A DNA stretch of 49,463 bases from Sphingomonas sp. AOB5 (lineage in GTDB: Bacteria > Pseudomonadota > Alphaproteobacteria > Sphingomonadales > Sphingomonadaceae), in the NCBI RefSeq assembly GCF_029433115.1, contig NZ_JARNTV010000008.1, positions 60,001-109,463 of the forward strand, read 5' to 3'. Shown in pieces: positions 28,736 through 37,401 of the stretch. A program made the position numbers and the translations under genes. Within the stretch, counting starts at the first letter, position 1; the number at the start of each line of letters is the position of its first letter. The notes under the pieces are model-generated. The model was given only the letters and a program-made list of their open reading frames with translations, did not search any database and was not told the origin of the DNA.

Positions 28736-29650
28736 ATGGCGTATGAGATCGACCCCGAAATCCTTGCCGTGCGCGCCGTCATGGCCGCGGCGACCGGGCC
28801 GTTCGACATCATGGCGATGCCGCCCGCGCAGGGCCGCGCGCTGATCGACAAGGCCGCGGCGGTGCTCAACGACGGCCTGCCCGAAATGGCGAGCGTTGAG
28901 GACCATGACGTCGGCGGGATGCGGGTGCGCGTACTGACCCCGCACGGGTGCCGCGACGGGGCATGGCTCTATTACCTCCATGGCGGCGGCTGGTTCGCCT
29001 GCAGCGTCGATACGCACGACCGGATGCTGCGGATGCTGGCCGAGAAGACCGGTGTCCGCGTGGTGAGTCCGGACTACCGCCACGCACCCGAACACCCCTA
29101 CCCCGCCCCGCTCGACGATTGCGCAAAGGGCTTCGACTGGGCGCTGCCCCGCTTCGGGGATCGGTACGCGTTCGGGGGAGATAGCGCCGGGGGAAACATG
29201 GCGCTGGCGCTCGCGATGCGTTTGCGGGACGCGGGTCGCCCGGCACCGCAAGGCTGCGCGTTGCTCTATGGCTGCTTCTCTCCGGACGAGGATACGCTGA
29301 GCCAGCGCGTGTTCGGGCGAGGCGGATACGGTCTGACCGCCGAGCGGATGAATTGGTACTGGTCCAACTATCTGGGCGGCAACGATGCGCTGGAGGCCAG
29401 GCCGCTGCGTGCGCCGCTTCAGGGTCTGCCACCGATATTCCTGGGAATCGCCGAAGCCGATACCGTCGCCGACGACAGCCGGTTGCTGCATGCTCGGCTG
29501 AGCGAGGCGAACGTGCCGTCGGAAATCAAGGTGTGGCGCGGCGCGGTCCACGGCTTCCTGCAGATGACGCGCGACGTCGCGCTGGCTCGCAAGGCCGTCG
29601 CCGACACCGCGCACGCGATCCGGCGCTGGATCGGATCGCGGCACGGCTAG
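28736..29650 (+). CDS. HSL-family (family IV) esterase/lipase
   Basis: A 304-residue alpha/beta hydrolase of the hormone-sensitive-lipase type. The oxyanion motif HGGG is at residues 82-85, and the nucleophile motif GDSAG at 148-152 gives Ser150. The acid is in EADTVADD and the His in GAVHGF near the end. PDYRHAPEHPYPAPLDD is a hallmark of the family. The start is set at 28736 (MAYEID); an ATG 15 bases upstream is possible, and the frame is open far upstream only because it lies opposite other genes. It likely cleaves short acyl esters; substrate not known. Confidence 0.92.
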   Translation: MAYEIDPEILAVRAVMAAATGPFDIMAMPPAQGRALIDKAAAVLNDGLPEMASVEDHDVGGMRVRVLTPHGCRDGAWLYYLHGGGWFACSVDTHDRMLRMLAEKTGVRVVSPDYRHAPEHPYPAPLDDCAKGFDWALPRFGDRYAFGGDSAGGNMALALAMRLRDAGRPAPQGCALLYGCFSPDEDTLSQRVFGRGGYGLTAERMNWYWSNYLGGNDALEARPLRAPLQGLPPIFLGIAEADTVADDSRLLHARLSEANVPSEIKVWRGAVHGFLQMTRDVALARKAVADTAHAIRRWIGSRHG

Positions 29651-29827
29651 CCGGGCACGCTTGCAATGTTGGAGTTCGGCTGCTCGGGTTGGGCAGTTGC
29701 TCTTTGAACCGTCGAACCCCTTCCGCATGGCGCTGCTCGCTCGCGCAGAAAGGACCATTTCCCCTCGGCGAAAGGTCACGAATGCGCGAACTTCCCCGAC
29801 CTTTTGGCGGAGTGCCGATACACTCGC

Positions 29828-30718
29828 TTACTCCTCGATATACCGGATCCGCACCGGATCGCTTCCGTACTGCGCATCGCGGATCTTGATCGCCGCGCGC
29901 ACGCCATGTTCCTTCACGTCGGCGCGCCACTTCTGGCGGCCCGGCCCTTGTGACAGATGCGCACGGGCGTCCGCTTCCAGCGCAAAGCCCTGCGCCAGCT
30001 TGGCACCGGCCAGGTCCATCTGGACATTGACGATGCGCTTCTGCGCCGCGCTGATTTCGGGATCGAGGATCGCGATGCGCTTCGCCAGTGCCTCGACCTC
30101 GGCATCCAGCTCTGCGGCGGGCACTGCGTCCAGCACCATGCCGATCCGCGCCGCATCCTTGCCCGCAATGCTGTCGCCGGTCAGCAGTAACCGCTTCGCC
30201 CATTGCGGGCCGACATGGTAGAACCAGTAATTGACCGGCGGCGATCCGATGCCCCGCGCACCCGGATGGCCGATCATCGCATCGTCGGCAGCGATCACGA
30301 TATCGCAGCACAGCGCGAGTTCGGCCCCGCCCGCCAGCGCCCGGCCCTGCACCTTGGCGATCACCGGCTTGTGCACTTCGGGGATGATCAGCATCTTCCC
30401 CATCTTGCGCTGCATCGTCCACACATCGTCGTCGAACGTGCCGATGCGGGTGCGATACTTGCCCTCGGGATCGGCCTGATTGGCCGCGTTCGACCCGAAG
30501 CCGAGATCGTATCCCGCACAGAAATCCTGCCCCGCCCCGGCCAGCACGATGACATGGACCGAGGTCAAATCGTCCGCCTCGAGCATCGCGTCATGCACTT
30601 CGGTGATGAGTTCGGGCGACAGCGCGTTGCGCTTGTCCGGCCGGTTCATCGTGATGGTGGCGATGCGATCCTTCACCTCGAAGGTGATGAAATCGGTGGA
30701 CTTCAGCCATTTGGCCAT
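29828..30718 (-). CDS. Crotonase-family protein with one catalytic Glu missing
   Basis: A 296-residue enoyl-CoA hydratase/isomerase homologue. The oxyanion segments DFCAGYDLGF and RALAGGAELALCCDIV are intact. The first catalytic Glu position is kept (GGAEL), but the second position reads GHPGARG, so the usual second Glu is absent. A simple hydratase is therefore less likely; isomerase, hydrolase or lyase reactions are open. A C-terminal extension ends GSDPVRIRYIEE. It is the last gene of the operon that also holds the acyl-CoA synthetase and two acyl-CoA dehydrogenases, 11 bp after the former. Confidence 0.88.
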   Translation of the reverse strand: MAKWLKSTDFITFEVKDRIATITMNRPDKRNALSPELITEVHDAMLEADDLTSVHVIVLAGAGQDFCAGYDLGFGSNAANQADPEGKYRTRIGTFDDDVWTMQRKMGKMLIIPEVHKPVIAKVQGRALAGGAELALCCDIVIAADDAMIGHPGARGIGSPPVNYWFYHVGPQWAKRLLLTGDSIAGKDAARIGMVLDAVPAAELDAEVEALAKRIAILDPEISAAQKRIVNVQMDLAGAKLAQGFALEADARAHLSQGPGRQKWRADVKEHGVRAAIKIRDAQYGSDPVRIRYIEE

Positions 30719-30729
30719 GGGTATTCTCC

Positions 30730-32841
30730 TCAGGTCCGCACGATGAGCGCGTCGACCGCGATGGCGCGGCCGGGGCCGCAGATGATGGGGTTCACGTCGA
30801 TCTCGGCAATGTCGGCGGGATGGTCCGCGGCGAGTTCGGAAACGGCGACGATGATGCGTTCGATCGCATCGATGTCCACGGGATCGGAGCCGCGAAAGCC
30901 GGTGAGCAGCGGATAGCCCTTCAGCCGCTTCAGCATCGCCGAGGCCTGTTCGTGGGTGACCGGGGCCAGTTCGGCCGCACTGTCCTTGATCAGCTCGACC
31001 ATGATCCCGCCCAGCCCCACCACGACCATCGGCCCGAAGGTCGGATCGTTCTGCGCACCGACGACCAGTTCGACCCCCGCCGCGATCATCGGCTGGACGA
31101 GCACGCCCTTGATCGCGGGGCGCGGCTCGATGGATTGGGCCGCCGCGATGATCGCGTCATAGGCGGCGCGGACGGCGTCGGCGCCTTCCAGTTTCAGCCG
31201 CACCACGCCCGCCTCGGTCTTGTGCGCAATGTCCGGGGATTCGACCTTCAGCACGACAGGGTAGCCCATCGCCTCGGCAGCCTCGACCGCGGCTTCGCGG
31301 GTCGGCACCACATGGTCGGTGGCGACCGGCACCCCGTAAGCCGCGAGGATCGCCTTGCCTTCCCGCTCGGTCAGCCGCTCACCCGCCATGTCGAGCAGAT
31401 CGCGTGCCTTGCTCGTACCGGGCGTACGCGGACGAAGCGCCGAACCCTGATCCGCCCAGCGATGCCAGGCGGCAAGCGTGTCGAAACACTGCCCGGTCGA
31501 CTTGAACAGCGCCACATGCGGGTCCGCCTCGGCCTCGCGCGAACCCGGGCCGTCACGCCATTCGGACATCCAGGACAGGCACACCGGCTTGCCCGCCTTC
31601 GCCGCCAGCGGCGAGAACATCGCAACGTTGCGCGGCGTCATCGCATCGCTGATGCTCGGCGCCATGACGACCAGCGCAGAATAGGCGGGATCGTTCAGCA
31701 GCGCCTCGGCACAAGCCGCATAGGCCGCAGCATCGGAGGCCACGCCCGCGGTGATGTCGCACGGATTGGTCGGCGCGCCATAGTCGGGAACATGGGACTC
31801 CAGCACCGCCTTGGTCGCCGCACCCGGCAAGGGCATGGCGACCCCAGCCGCCTCCGACTTGTCGAGCGTGATGACGCATGCCCCGCCCGAAGCCGCCACC
31901 GCCGCGACACCCTTCGCCTTGGGCTTGCCCGCCTTCGCGAAGAAGGCCGCCATTGGATAGACGTCCTCGATATTGTCAGCCTTCACGATCCCGGCCCGGG
32001 CATAGGCCGCGTCATAGGCGGCGTTCGATCCGGCCAGCGTGCCGGTGTGCGACATCGCCGCCTTGGCCCCCGCGCTGCCGGTCGCGATCTTGTACATGAC
32101 GATCGGCTTGCCCACCGCCCGCGCGGCTTCGCCCGCCTCCAGCAGCCGCTCGCCATCGGCCAGCCCTTCGGCAATGCAGGCGATCACCCGGCAGGTCTCG
32201 TCGCCCGCGAGATAGCTGACATAGTCGCACACATCGACGTCCGCGCTGTTGCCGGCGGCAAGGAAATGGCTGAACGAACCGCCACGCTCGGTAACCTGCG
32301 CCAGCGCCTGCGCCAGCCCACCCGATTGCGACACGATGCCGACCGGCCCCTGCGCACCGGGCGATGCGCCATAGCGGCCCGAGAAGCTGAGTCCCGCGCG
32401 CGAGACATTGTTGATCAGCCCGAAGCAGTTCGGCCCGACGATCCGCATATCGGCTTCGCGGCCGATTGCGGCGATCCGTTGCTGGAGAGCAATCTGTTCC
32501 TCGGCACCGGTCTCGGCAAAGCCCGACGCGTAGATCACGCAGCCGCCGACCCCCGCCGCCGCACATTGCTCGACCACGCCGAGTACGGCATCGGCGGGCA
32601 CCGCCAGCACCGCGCAATCCACCTGCACCGGCACCTCGCCGATCGAGGCGAAGCATTCGACGCCATGGATCGTGCCGCCGCTGGGGTTCACGCCATAGGT
32701 TCGGCCGGTGAAGCCGACCATGTTGGCAGCCGTCCGCGCGCCGAACGACTTCCCGTTGCGGGAGAGGCCCACGATCGCGACCGTCTCCGGCGCGATCAGC
32801 CGCTTCATCTGGGCATGGCTATAAACCGGGCGCCGGGCCAT
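30730..32841 (-). CDS. NDP-forming acyl-CoA synthetase, fused alpha and beta subunits
   Basis: A 703-residue member of the acetate-CoA ligase (ADP-forming) family, which activates or releases acids by phosphohistidine chemistry. The order is: CoA-binding Rossmann domain (residues 13-140, IVGLSRNGKSFG), succinyl-CoA-synthetase-like domains with His265 in AMSHTGTLAGSN as the probable phosphorylated His, then an ATP-grasp domain from about residue 480 (GYPVVLKVESPDIAHKTEAGGV-like segment and VGLGGIMVEL). Its ATG overlaps the stop of the upstream dehydrogenase gene as TGATG. It likely makes the CoA thioester that the neighbouring dehydrogenases use. Confidence 0.92.
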   Translation of the reverse strand: MARRPVYSHAQMKRLIAPETVAIVGLSRNGKSFGARTAANMVGFTGRTYGVNPSGGTIHGVECFASIGEVPVQVDCAVLAVPADAVLGVVEQCAAAGVGGCVIYASGFAETGAEEQIALQQRIAAIGREADMRIVGPNCFGLINNVSRAGLSFSGRYGASPGAQGPVGIVSQSGGLAQALAQVTERGGSFSHFLAAGNSADVDVCDYVSYLAGDETCRVIACIAEGLADGERLLEAGEAARAVGKPIVMYKIATGSAGAKAAMSHTGTLAGSNAAYDAAYARAGIVKADNIEDVYPMAAFFAKAGKPKAKGVAAVAASGGACVITLDKSEAAGVAMPLPGAATKAVLESHVPDYGAPTNPCDITAGVASDAAAYAACAEALLNDPAYSALVVMAPSISDAMTPRNVAMFSPLAAKAGKPVCLSWMSEWRDGPGSREAEADPHVALFKSTGQCFDTLAAWHRWADQGSALRPRTPGTSKARDLLDMAGERLTEREGKAILAAYGVPVATDHVVPTREAAVEAAEAMGYPVVLKVESPDIAHKTEAGVVRLKLEGADAVRAAYDAIIAAAQSIEPRPAIKGVLVQPMIAAGVELVVGAQNDPTFGPMVVVGLGGIMVELIKDSAAELAPVTHEQASAMLKRLKGYPLLTGFRGSDPVDIDAIERIIVAVSELAADHPADIAEIDVNPIICGPGRAIAVDALIVRT

Positions 32842-34067
32842 CAGCGCGCGCCGGTCGGGATCTGGTTGAACGCCAGTCCCTTGTCCGCGCGGATATCGGC
32901 GGGCAGGCCCAGCACGCGCTCGGCGATGATGTTGCGCAGGATTTCGTCGGTGCCGCCCGCGATCCGCTTGGACGGGGCATAGAGCAACGCCTGCTGGAAC
33001 AGGCCGCGCATCGCCGCGATCTCGGGGTCGGTGATCGCGCCCGCCATGTCCATCAGATCGATGCCGAAGGTCGCGATCTCCTGCAGCTTGTTCGCGCTGA
33101 CCAGCTTGAGGATCGAATTCTCCGGCCCCGGCGCCTTGCCGCGCGAAAGCGCCGTCTGCGACCGCAATCGCGTATATTTCAGCCCGGCGGTGCGGATATA
33201 CCAGCCCGCCAGCCGCTCGCGCACAGCGCTGTCGTCCACCGCGCGGGTGCCGTCCAGATCGACCTGCTGGGCCAGCGCCAGCACATCGTCGAAGTCCGGC
33301 CCCTCGGCCTTGCCCACGGTGAAACGCTCATTGGCGAGCATGGTCAACGCGACCTTCCACCCCTCGCCCACCGCGCCGAGGCGCTGGCTGTCGGGGATGC
33401 GAACATCGGTGAAGAACACTTCGGAGAAGTTCGAGCTGCCGCTGATCTGCTTGATCGGGCGGATCTCGATCCCGGGCGTCGTCATGTCGACCACGAAGAA
33501 GGTCAGGCCCGCATGCTTGGCGACGCCCGGATCGGTGCGCACCACCAGCATGCCGAAATCGGCGAAATGGGCGTAGCTGGTCCAGATCTTCTGGCCATTG
33601 ATAACCCAGTCGTCGCCATCGCGAACCGCGCGGGTGCGCAGGCCTGCCAGATCCGAGCCTGCGGCGGGTTCGGAGAAGAGCTGGCACCACACTTCGTCGC
33701 CGAACAGCGCCGGTCGCGGATAGCGGGCGAGCTGATCGGGGGTGCCGAAGCTCATCACCGTGGGCATCGCCATGCCGACGCCCTGGTTGAACACGGTGGT
33801 CGGCACCGCGTAGCGATCTTCCTCCTGCCCGAAGATGATCTGCTGCATCGGCGTGCCTTCGCGGCCGCCATAGGCTTTCGGCCAGAGGATACCGGCAAAG
33901 CCGTTCTCTGCCTTCAGCCGCTGCCATGCCTTGGACGCGGCGACATCCTCCGGCGTCATCGCCCGGCTGACATGCGCGCCCTTGGCCTTGAGCGGCATAT
34001 GCGCGTCAAGGAACGCGCGGGCCTCGGCGCGGAAGGCGGCTTCTTCAGGAGTGTCGCTGAAGTCCAT
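32841..34067 (-). CDS. Acyl-CoA dehydrogenase, larger subunit of a likely heteromeric pair
   Basis: A 408-residue flavoprotein that should introduce a trans-2 double bond in an acyl-CoA. FAD-binding landmarks are QLFSEPAAGSDLAGL (residues 129-143) and WVINGQKIWTSYA. The position of the usual MCAD-type Glu reads IAGGTDEI, so that Glu is absent. A Glu at 247 in LANER fits the alternative site known from isovaleryl-CoA dehydrogenase. It overlaps the 333-residue dehydrogenase gene by one base (TGATG). Such long/short neighbours are known to form alpha2-beta2 enzymes in steroid side-chain breakdown; that assembly is inferred here. Confidence 0.92.
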   Translation of the reverse strand: MDFSDTPEEAAFRAEARAFLDAHMPLKAKGAHVSRAMTPEDVAASKAWQRLKAENGFAGILWPKAYGGREGTPMQQIIFGQEEDRYAVPTTVFNQGVGMAMPTVMSFGTPDQLARYPRPALFGDEVWCQLFSEPAAGSDLAGLRTRAVRDGDDWVINGQKIWTSYAHFADFGMLVVRTDPGVAKHAGLTFFVVDMTTPGIEIRPIKQISGSSNFSEVFFTDVRIPDSQRLGAVGEGWKVALTMLANERFTVGKAEGPDFDDVLALAQQVDLDGTRAVDDSAVRERLAGWYIRTAGLKYTRLRSQTALSRGKAPGPENSILKLVSANKLQEIATFGIDLMDMAGAITDPEIAAMRGLFQQALLYAPSKRIAGGTDEILRNIIAERVLGLPADIRADKGLAFNQIPTGAR

Positions 34068-35068
34068 CAGGCGGCCGCCTTATCCAGATGGGAGATCAAC
34101 CGGTCGCGCCAGTAGCGGCTCGAATGCAGCCCCACCGCCAGCTCGCGGGCACGGCGGTAATGGAGGTGGCAGTCCGACTCCCAGGTGAAGCCCATGCCGC
34201 CATGGGTGTGGATATTCTCCTTGGCGGCCAGGCTGTACGCTTCGCTCGCGGCCAGCCGCGCGGCACTGGCGGCGACGGGCAGGTCCGCCTCGTCCTCCAG
34301 CGCATAGGCGCCGTAATAGGCGTTGGACCGCGCCAGCTCGAGCGCGACATAGATGTCCGCCAGCTTGTGCTTGATCGCCTGGAACGACGCGATGGCGCGG
34401 CCGAATGCGTACCGCTCCTGCGCGTAACCCACCGCCATGTCGAGCGCGGCACGGGTGCCGCCGACCTGCTCGAACGCGACCAGGATCGCGGCTCGATCGA
34501 GGAAGCGCGACAGGTCTCCGGAGAGTTTCTCGGCGGCGGTAAAGGTCAGGCGAACGCTGGTGCGGACCGCATCGAGCGCCTCGATGGGCTCCCGCACCAC
34601 ACCGGGCTGATCGAGTTCGACAAGCCACAGGTCGCCATCCCTCGCGACGATGGCGATATCGGCAATGTCTCCATCCACCACAGGCAACTCGCCTGCCAAT
34701 GCCAGACACCCGACAGCCTCACCGGTCGCCAGACGTGGGAGCCACTTCGCCCGCTGCGCATCGCTGCCGAACAAGGTCAGCGCTTCGGCGGCAAGGATCG
34801 TCGATATGAACGGTACCGGCGGAAGCGCAGCGCCGACTTCCTCGGCGATCATGCACAGCGCCTCATATCCCAGCGCCGACCCGCCATGTTCCTCCGGGAT
34901 CGCCACGCCCAGCCAGCCCATCTCGCCAAGCAATGCCCAGAAGTCGCGGTCGAACCGGCGCCCGGCGTCGACCGCCTGCCGCACCTCGCCGCGCGGGAAC
35001 TTGTCGCTGAGGATGCGCCGCACTTCCTCGCGCATCGCCCCGACATCTTCGGAAAAATCGAAATTCAT
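34067..35068 (-). CDS. Acyl-CoA dehydrogenase, smaller subunit of a likely heteromeric pair
   Basis: A 333-residue acyl-CoA dehydrogenase homologue, about 50 residues shorter than a standard one, with the N-terminal helical domain (FSEDVGAMREEVRRIL) and a reduced middle beta domain. The second domain keeps QERYAFGRAIASFQAIKHKLADI, and the C-terminal motif HTHGGMGFTWESDCHLHYRRA is typical of short partners in two-subunit dehydrogenases. It is the first gene of a four-gene operon transcribed leftward, and its stop overlaps the start of the larger dehydrogenase. It probably contributes FAD and structure rather than acting alone. Confidence 0.9.
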   Translation of the reverse strand: MNFDFSEDVGAMREEVRRILSDKFPRGEVRQAVDAGRRFDRDFWALLGEMGWLGVAIPEEHGGSALGYEALCMIAEEVGAALPPVPFISTILAAEALTLFGSDAQRAKWLPRLATGEAVGCLALAGELPVVDGDIADIAIVARDGDLWLVELDQPGVVREPIEALDAVRTSVRLTFTAAEKLSGDLSRFLDRAAILVAFEQVGGTRAALDMAVGYAQERYAFGRAIASFQAIKHKLADIYVALELARSNAYYGAYALEDEADLPVAASAARLAASEAYSLAAKENIHTHGGMGFTWESDCHLHYRRARELAVGLHSSRYWRDRLISHLDKAAA

Positions 35069-35218
35069 CAGGCTTTGGCCAATCCTCTCGCTCGATTTTC
35101 CGAATCCGTGAAAGGCCGTTCCCTCTCAACCGATATATAATGATCGTATCCGGAAAATCTGTCATTTGGAATGTTTCCCGAATAACAATAGCGCGATGGG
35201 AGCTAGCGGAGAGGTCGC
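35069..35218. promoter_or_regulatory. Divergent promoter region
   Basis: The 150-bp gap between divergently read dehydrogenase and aldehyde dehydrogenase genes is clearly richer in A and T than its surroundings. TATAAT at 35136-35141 suits the rightward gene, though its -35 is weak. On the minus strand ATGACA and CATTAT are spaced 17 bp for the leftward operon. Sites are predicted by eye only. Confidence 0.4.
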
Positions 35219-36646
35219 ATGGGGTATCCCGAACTGAAATTCCTGATCGGCGGTGAGTGGCGCAGCGCCGCGCCGGGCGAACAGGTGATCAACCCGTCGG
35301 ACGGTTCGGTGATCGCCGAGCTGCCCCATGCCGGCCGCGCCGAGCTGGACGCCGCCATCGCCGCTGCCGAGCGCGGGCTTGAGGTTTGGCGGAAGGTGCC
35401 GCCGAACGAACGCGAAGCGATCCTGCTGCGCGCCGCGGACCTGCTGGGCGAGCGCAAGGAAGAGATCGCGCTGGCCATCGCACTGGATCAGGGCAAGACG
35501 CTGCCCGAGGCGCGAAGCGAAGTGGATACCGCCCGCGCGCGCATCGTGTGGGACGCCGCTGAGGGACGCCGCCTGTATGGCCGGATCATCCCGTCCGCAC
35601 CGGGCTTCCGCAAACTCTCGCTGCGCCTGCCGTTAGGCGTGGTCGCGGCGTTTACGCCATGGAACTACCCCCTCGCCTCACCGACCCGGAAGGTGGCGGG
35701 CGCGCTGGCCGCCGGATGCTCGATCATCCTGAAGGGCGCCGAGGAAACCCCCTCCGGCCCGATGGCGCTGATCCGCGCCTTCCACGATGCAGGCGTGCCG
35801 CCGGGCGTGATCAACCTGGTCTATGGCAAGCCCGCCGAGATTTCGGAGTATCTGATCCCGCACCCCGCGGTGAAGCTCGTGACCTTCACCGGATCGGTGC
35901 CGGTGGGCAAGCATCTCGCAGCCCTGTGCGGCAAGCATATGAAGCCCGCGATCATGGAACTGGGCGGCAACTCGCCGGTGATCCTGTGGGAAGATGCCGA
36001 TCCCGACGCGCTGGGGCCGCTATCGGTGGTCGGCAAATCGCGCAACGCGGGACAGGTCTGCGTCTCGCCGACCCGCTTCTTCGTGCATGAGCGGATCTAC
36101 GACCGGTTCGTGGAGAGCTTCTCGGCCGCGGCACAGGCATGGCGGACAGGTCCCGCACTGGACGCCGCGAGCCAGATGGGGCCGCTGATCAACCAGCGGC
36201 GTCTCGACGCGATCGAAGGTTACGTCGCCGATGCCGCCGCACGCGGCGCACGCGTGGCCAGCGGCGGCCAGCGCATCGGCAACGAAGGCTATCTCTACCC
36301 ACTGACCGTGCTGGCCGACATGCCCGCCGATGCCCGCGCGATGATCGAGGAGCCGTTCGGCCCGCTGGCGCTGATCCACAAGGTATCGACCCTCGACGAG
36401 ACCATCGCCAAGGCCAATTCGGTGCCGTTCGGCCTGGCCGCCTATGCCTTTACCGACAGCGCCCGCGTATCCGACCGGCTGATCGAGGAAGTCGAATGCG
36501 GCAGCCTGTCGATCGGCCACTACACCTCGTCCTATCCGGAGGTGCCGTTCGGCGGGATCAAGGACAGCGGATATGGCCGCGAAGGCGGTGCCGAGGGGCT
36601 GGACGGCTACACCTATGTGAAGGGTGTGACCCAGCTGATGGGTTAG
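35219..36646 (+). CDS. NAD(P)-dependent aldehyde dehydrogenase
   Basis: A 475-residue aldehyde dehydrogenase that oxidises an aldehyde to the acid. The catalytic Cys281 is in RNAGQVCVSPTRF, the general-base Glu247 in MELGGNSP, and Asn149 in FTPWNYP. The cofactor loop is FTGSVPVG. The motif set is closest to the succinate-semialdehyde-type branch, but the substrate cannot be fixed. GGAGAGG precedes the ATG. Its stop codon overlaps that of the convergent crotonase gene (36643-36646). It is read alone from the divergent promoter region. Confidence 0.93.
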   Translation: MGYPELKFLIGGEWRSAAPGEQVINPSDGSVIAELPHAGRAELDAAIAAAERGLEVWRKVPPNEREAILLRAADLLGERKEEIALAIALDQGKTLPEARSEVDTARARIVWDAAEGRRLYGRIIPSAPGFRKLSLRLPLGVVAAFTPWNYPLASPTRKVAGALAAGCSIILKGAEETPSGPMALIRAFHDAGVPPGVINLVYGKPAEISEYLIPHPAVKLVTFTGSVPVGKHLAALCGKHMKPAIMELGGNSPVILWEDADPDALGPLSVVGKSRNAGQVCVSPTRFFVHERIYDRFVESFSAAAQAWRTGPALDAASQMGPLINQRRLDAIEGYVADAAARGARVASGGQRIGNEGYLYPLTVLADMPADARAMIEEPFGPLALIHKVSTLDETIAKANSVPFGLAAYAFTDSARVSDRLIEEVECGSLSIGHYTSSYPEVPFGGIKDSGYGREGGAEGLDGYTYVKGVTQLMG

Positions 36647-37401
36647 AAACGCGGCTCACGCTTCTCGCGGAACGCCGCATAGCCCTCGGCAAAGGCCGGT
36701 GAGACGATGCATGCCGCCTGCTCGCGCGCCTCGCGGTCGAGCTGGAGCGCTTCCTCGGCATCGCCGCGCTGGCGGGCCTTGGCACTGGCAAACGCAGCCG
36801 GTGCGACCTTCGCCAGTTCGATGGCGCGGTCGAGCGCGGCGTCCATCACCGCATCGTCCTTCGCCAGCCGGTCGGCCAGACCCAGCTCCAGCGCCTGCGG
36901 CCCCTTGAGCGTCGCCGCCATCGCATAGAGCCTTGTCGTCGCTTCGGGACCAATCCGGCGCGGCAGCGTGCCCGCCAGACCCCAGTCCATCAGCAGGCCG
37001 AGCTTCGCGAAAGGGAAGCTGAGCATCGCGCCCTCGCCCATCACGATCTCGTCGGCGAGCAGCGCCAGCCCAGCGCCTGCGCCGACTGCGAACCGCTCGA
37101 CTGCGGACACGACCGGCTTCGGAAAGCTCCACACCAGCGACGCGATACGATGACCGTCGCGCAGCCGGGCATAGGCGGCATCCTCGGACAGACCGGCCAG
37201 GCTCGGCAAATCGCCGCCCGCGCAGAACACACCGCCGGTGCCGCCGATCACGAGCGCGCGGACCGAAGGATCATCGCGGACCTGCTCGAGCGCCGGGAGC
37301 AGCCCGGCACGCACCGCGTCGTTGATCGCGTTGCGGGCTTCAGGCCGGTCGATGCGGATGCGGGCAATGCCGGGCGCGGGAGAATCGATCTGGACGCTCA
37401 T
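36643..37401 (-). CDS. Crotonase-family protein, probably enoyl-CoA isomerase type
   Basis: A 252-residue crotonase in which both hydratase glutamates are replaced: GAGAGL at the first site and FPFAKLG at the second. The oxyanion segment FCAGGDLPSL is kept. LSFPFAKLGLLMDWGLAGTLPRRIG recalls PaaG-like isomerases, where an Asp in this stretch is catalytic, so a double-bond shift or ring-related isomerisation is more likely than hydration. Its ATG overlaps the stop of the 3-hydroxyacyl-CoA dehydrogenase gene (ATGA). The last gene of a leftward operon; its stop codon overlaps the convergent aldehyde dehydrogenase's stop. Confidence 0.88.
   Translation of the reverse strand: MSVQIDSPAPGIARIRIDRPEARNAINDAVRAGLLPALEQVRDDPSVRALVIGGTGGVFCAGGDLPSLAGLSEDAAYARLRDGHRIASLVWSFPKPVVSAVERFAVGAGAGLALLADEIVMGEGAMLSFPFAKLGLLMDWGLAGTLPRRIGPEATTRLYAMAATLKGPQALELGLADRLAKDDAVMDAALDRAIELAKVAPAAFASAKARQRGDAEEALQLDREAREQAACIVSPAFAEGYAAFREKREPRF

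Noticed and set aside
29651..29827. Possible small gene in the 177-bp gap between the convergent esterase and crotonase genes
   Set aside because: No frame with a ribosome-binding site and a plausible protein was seen; no clear terminator hairpin either.
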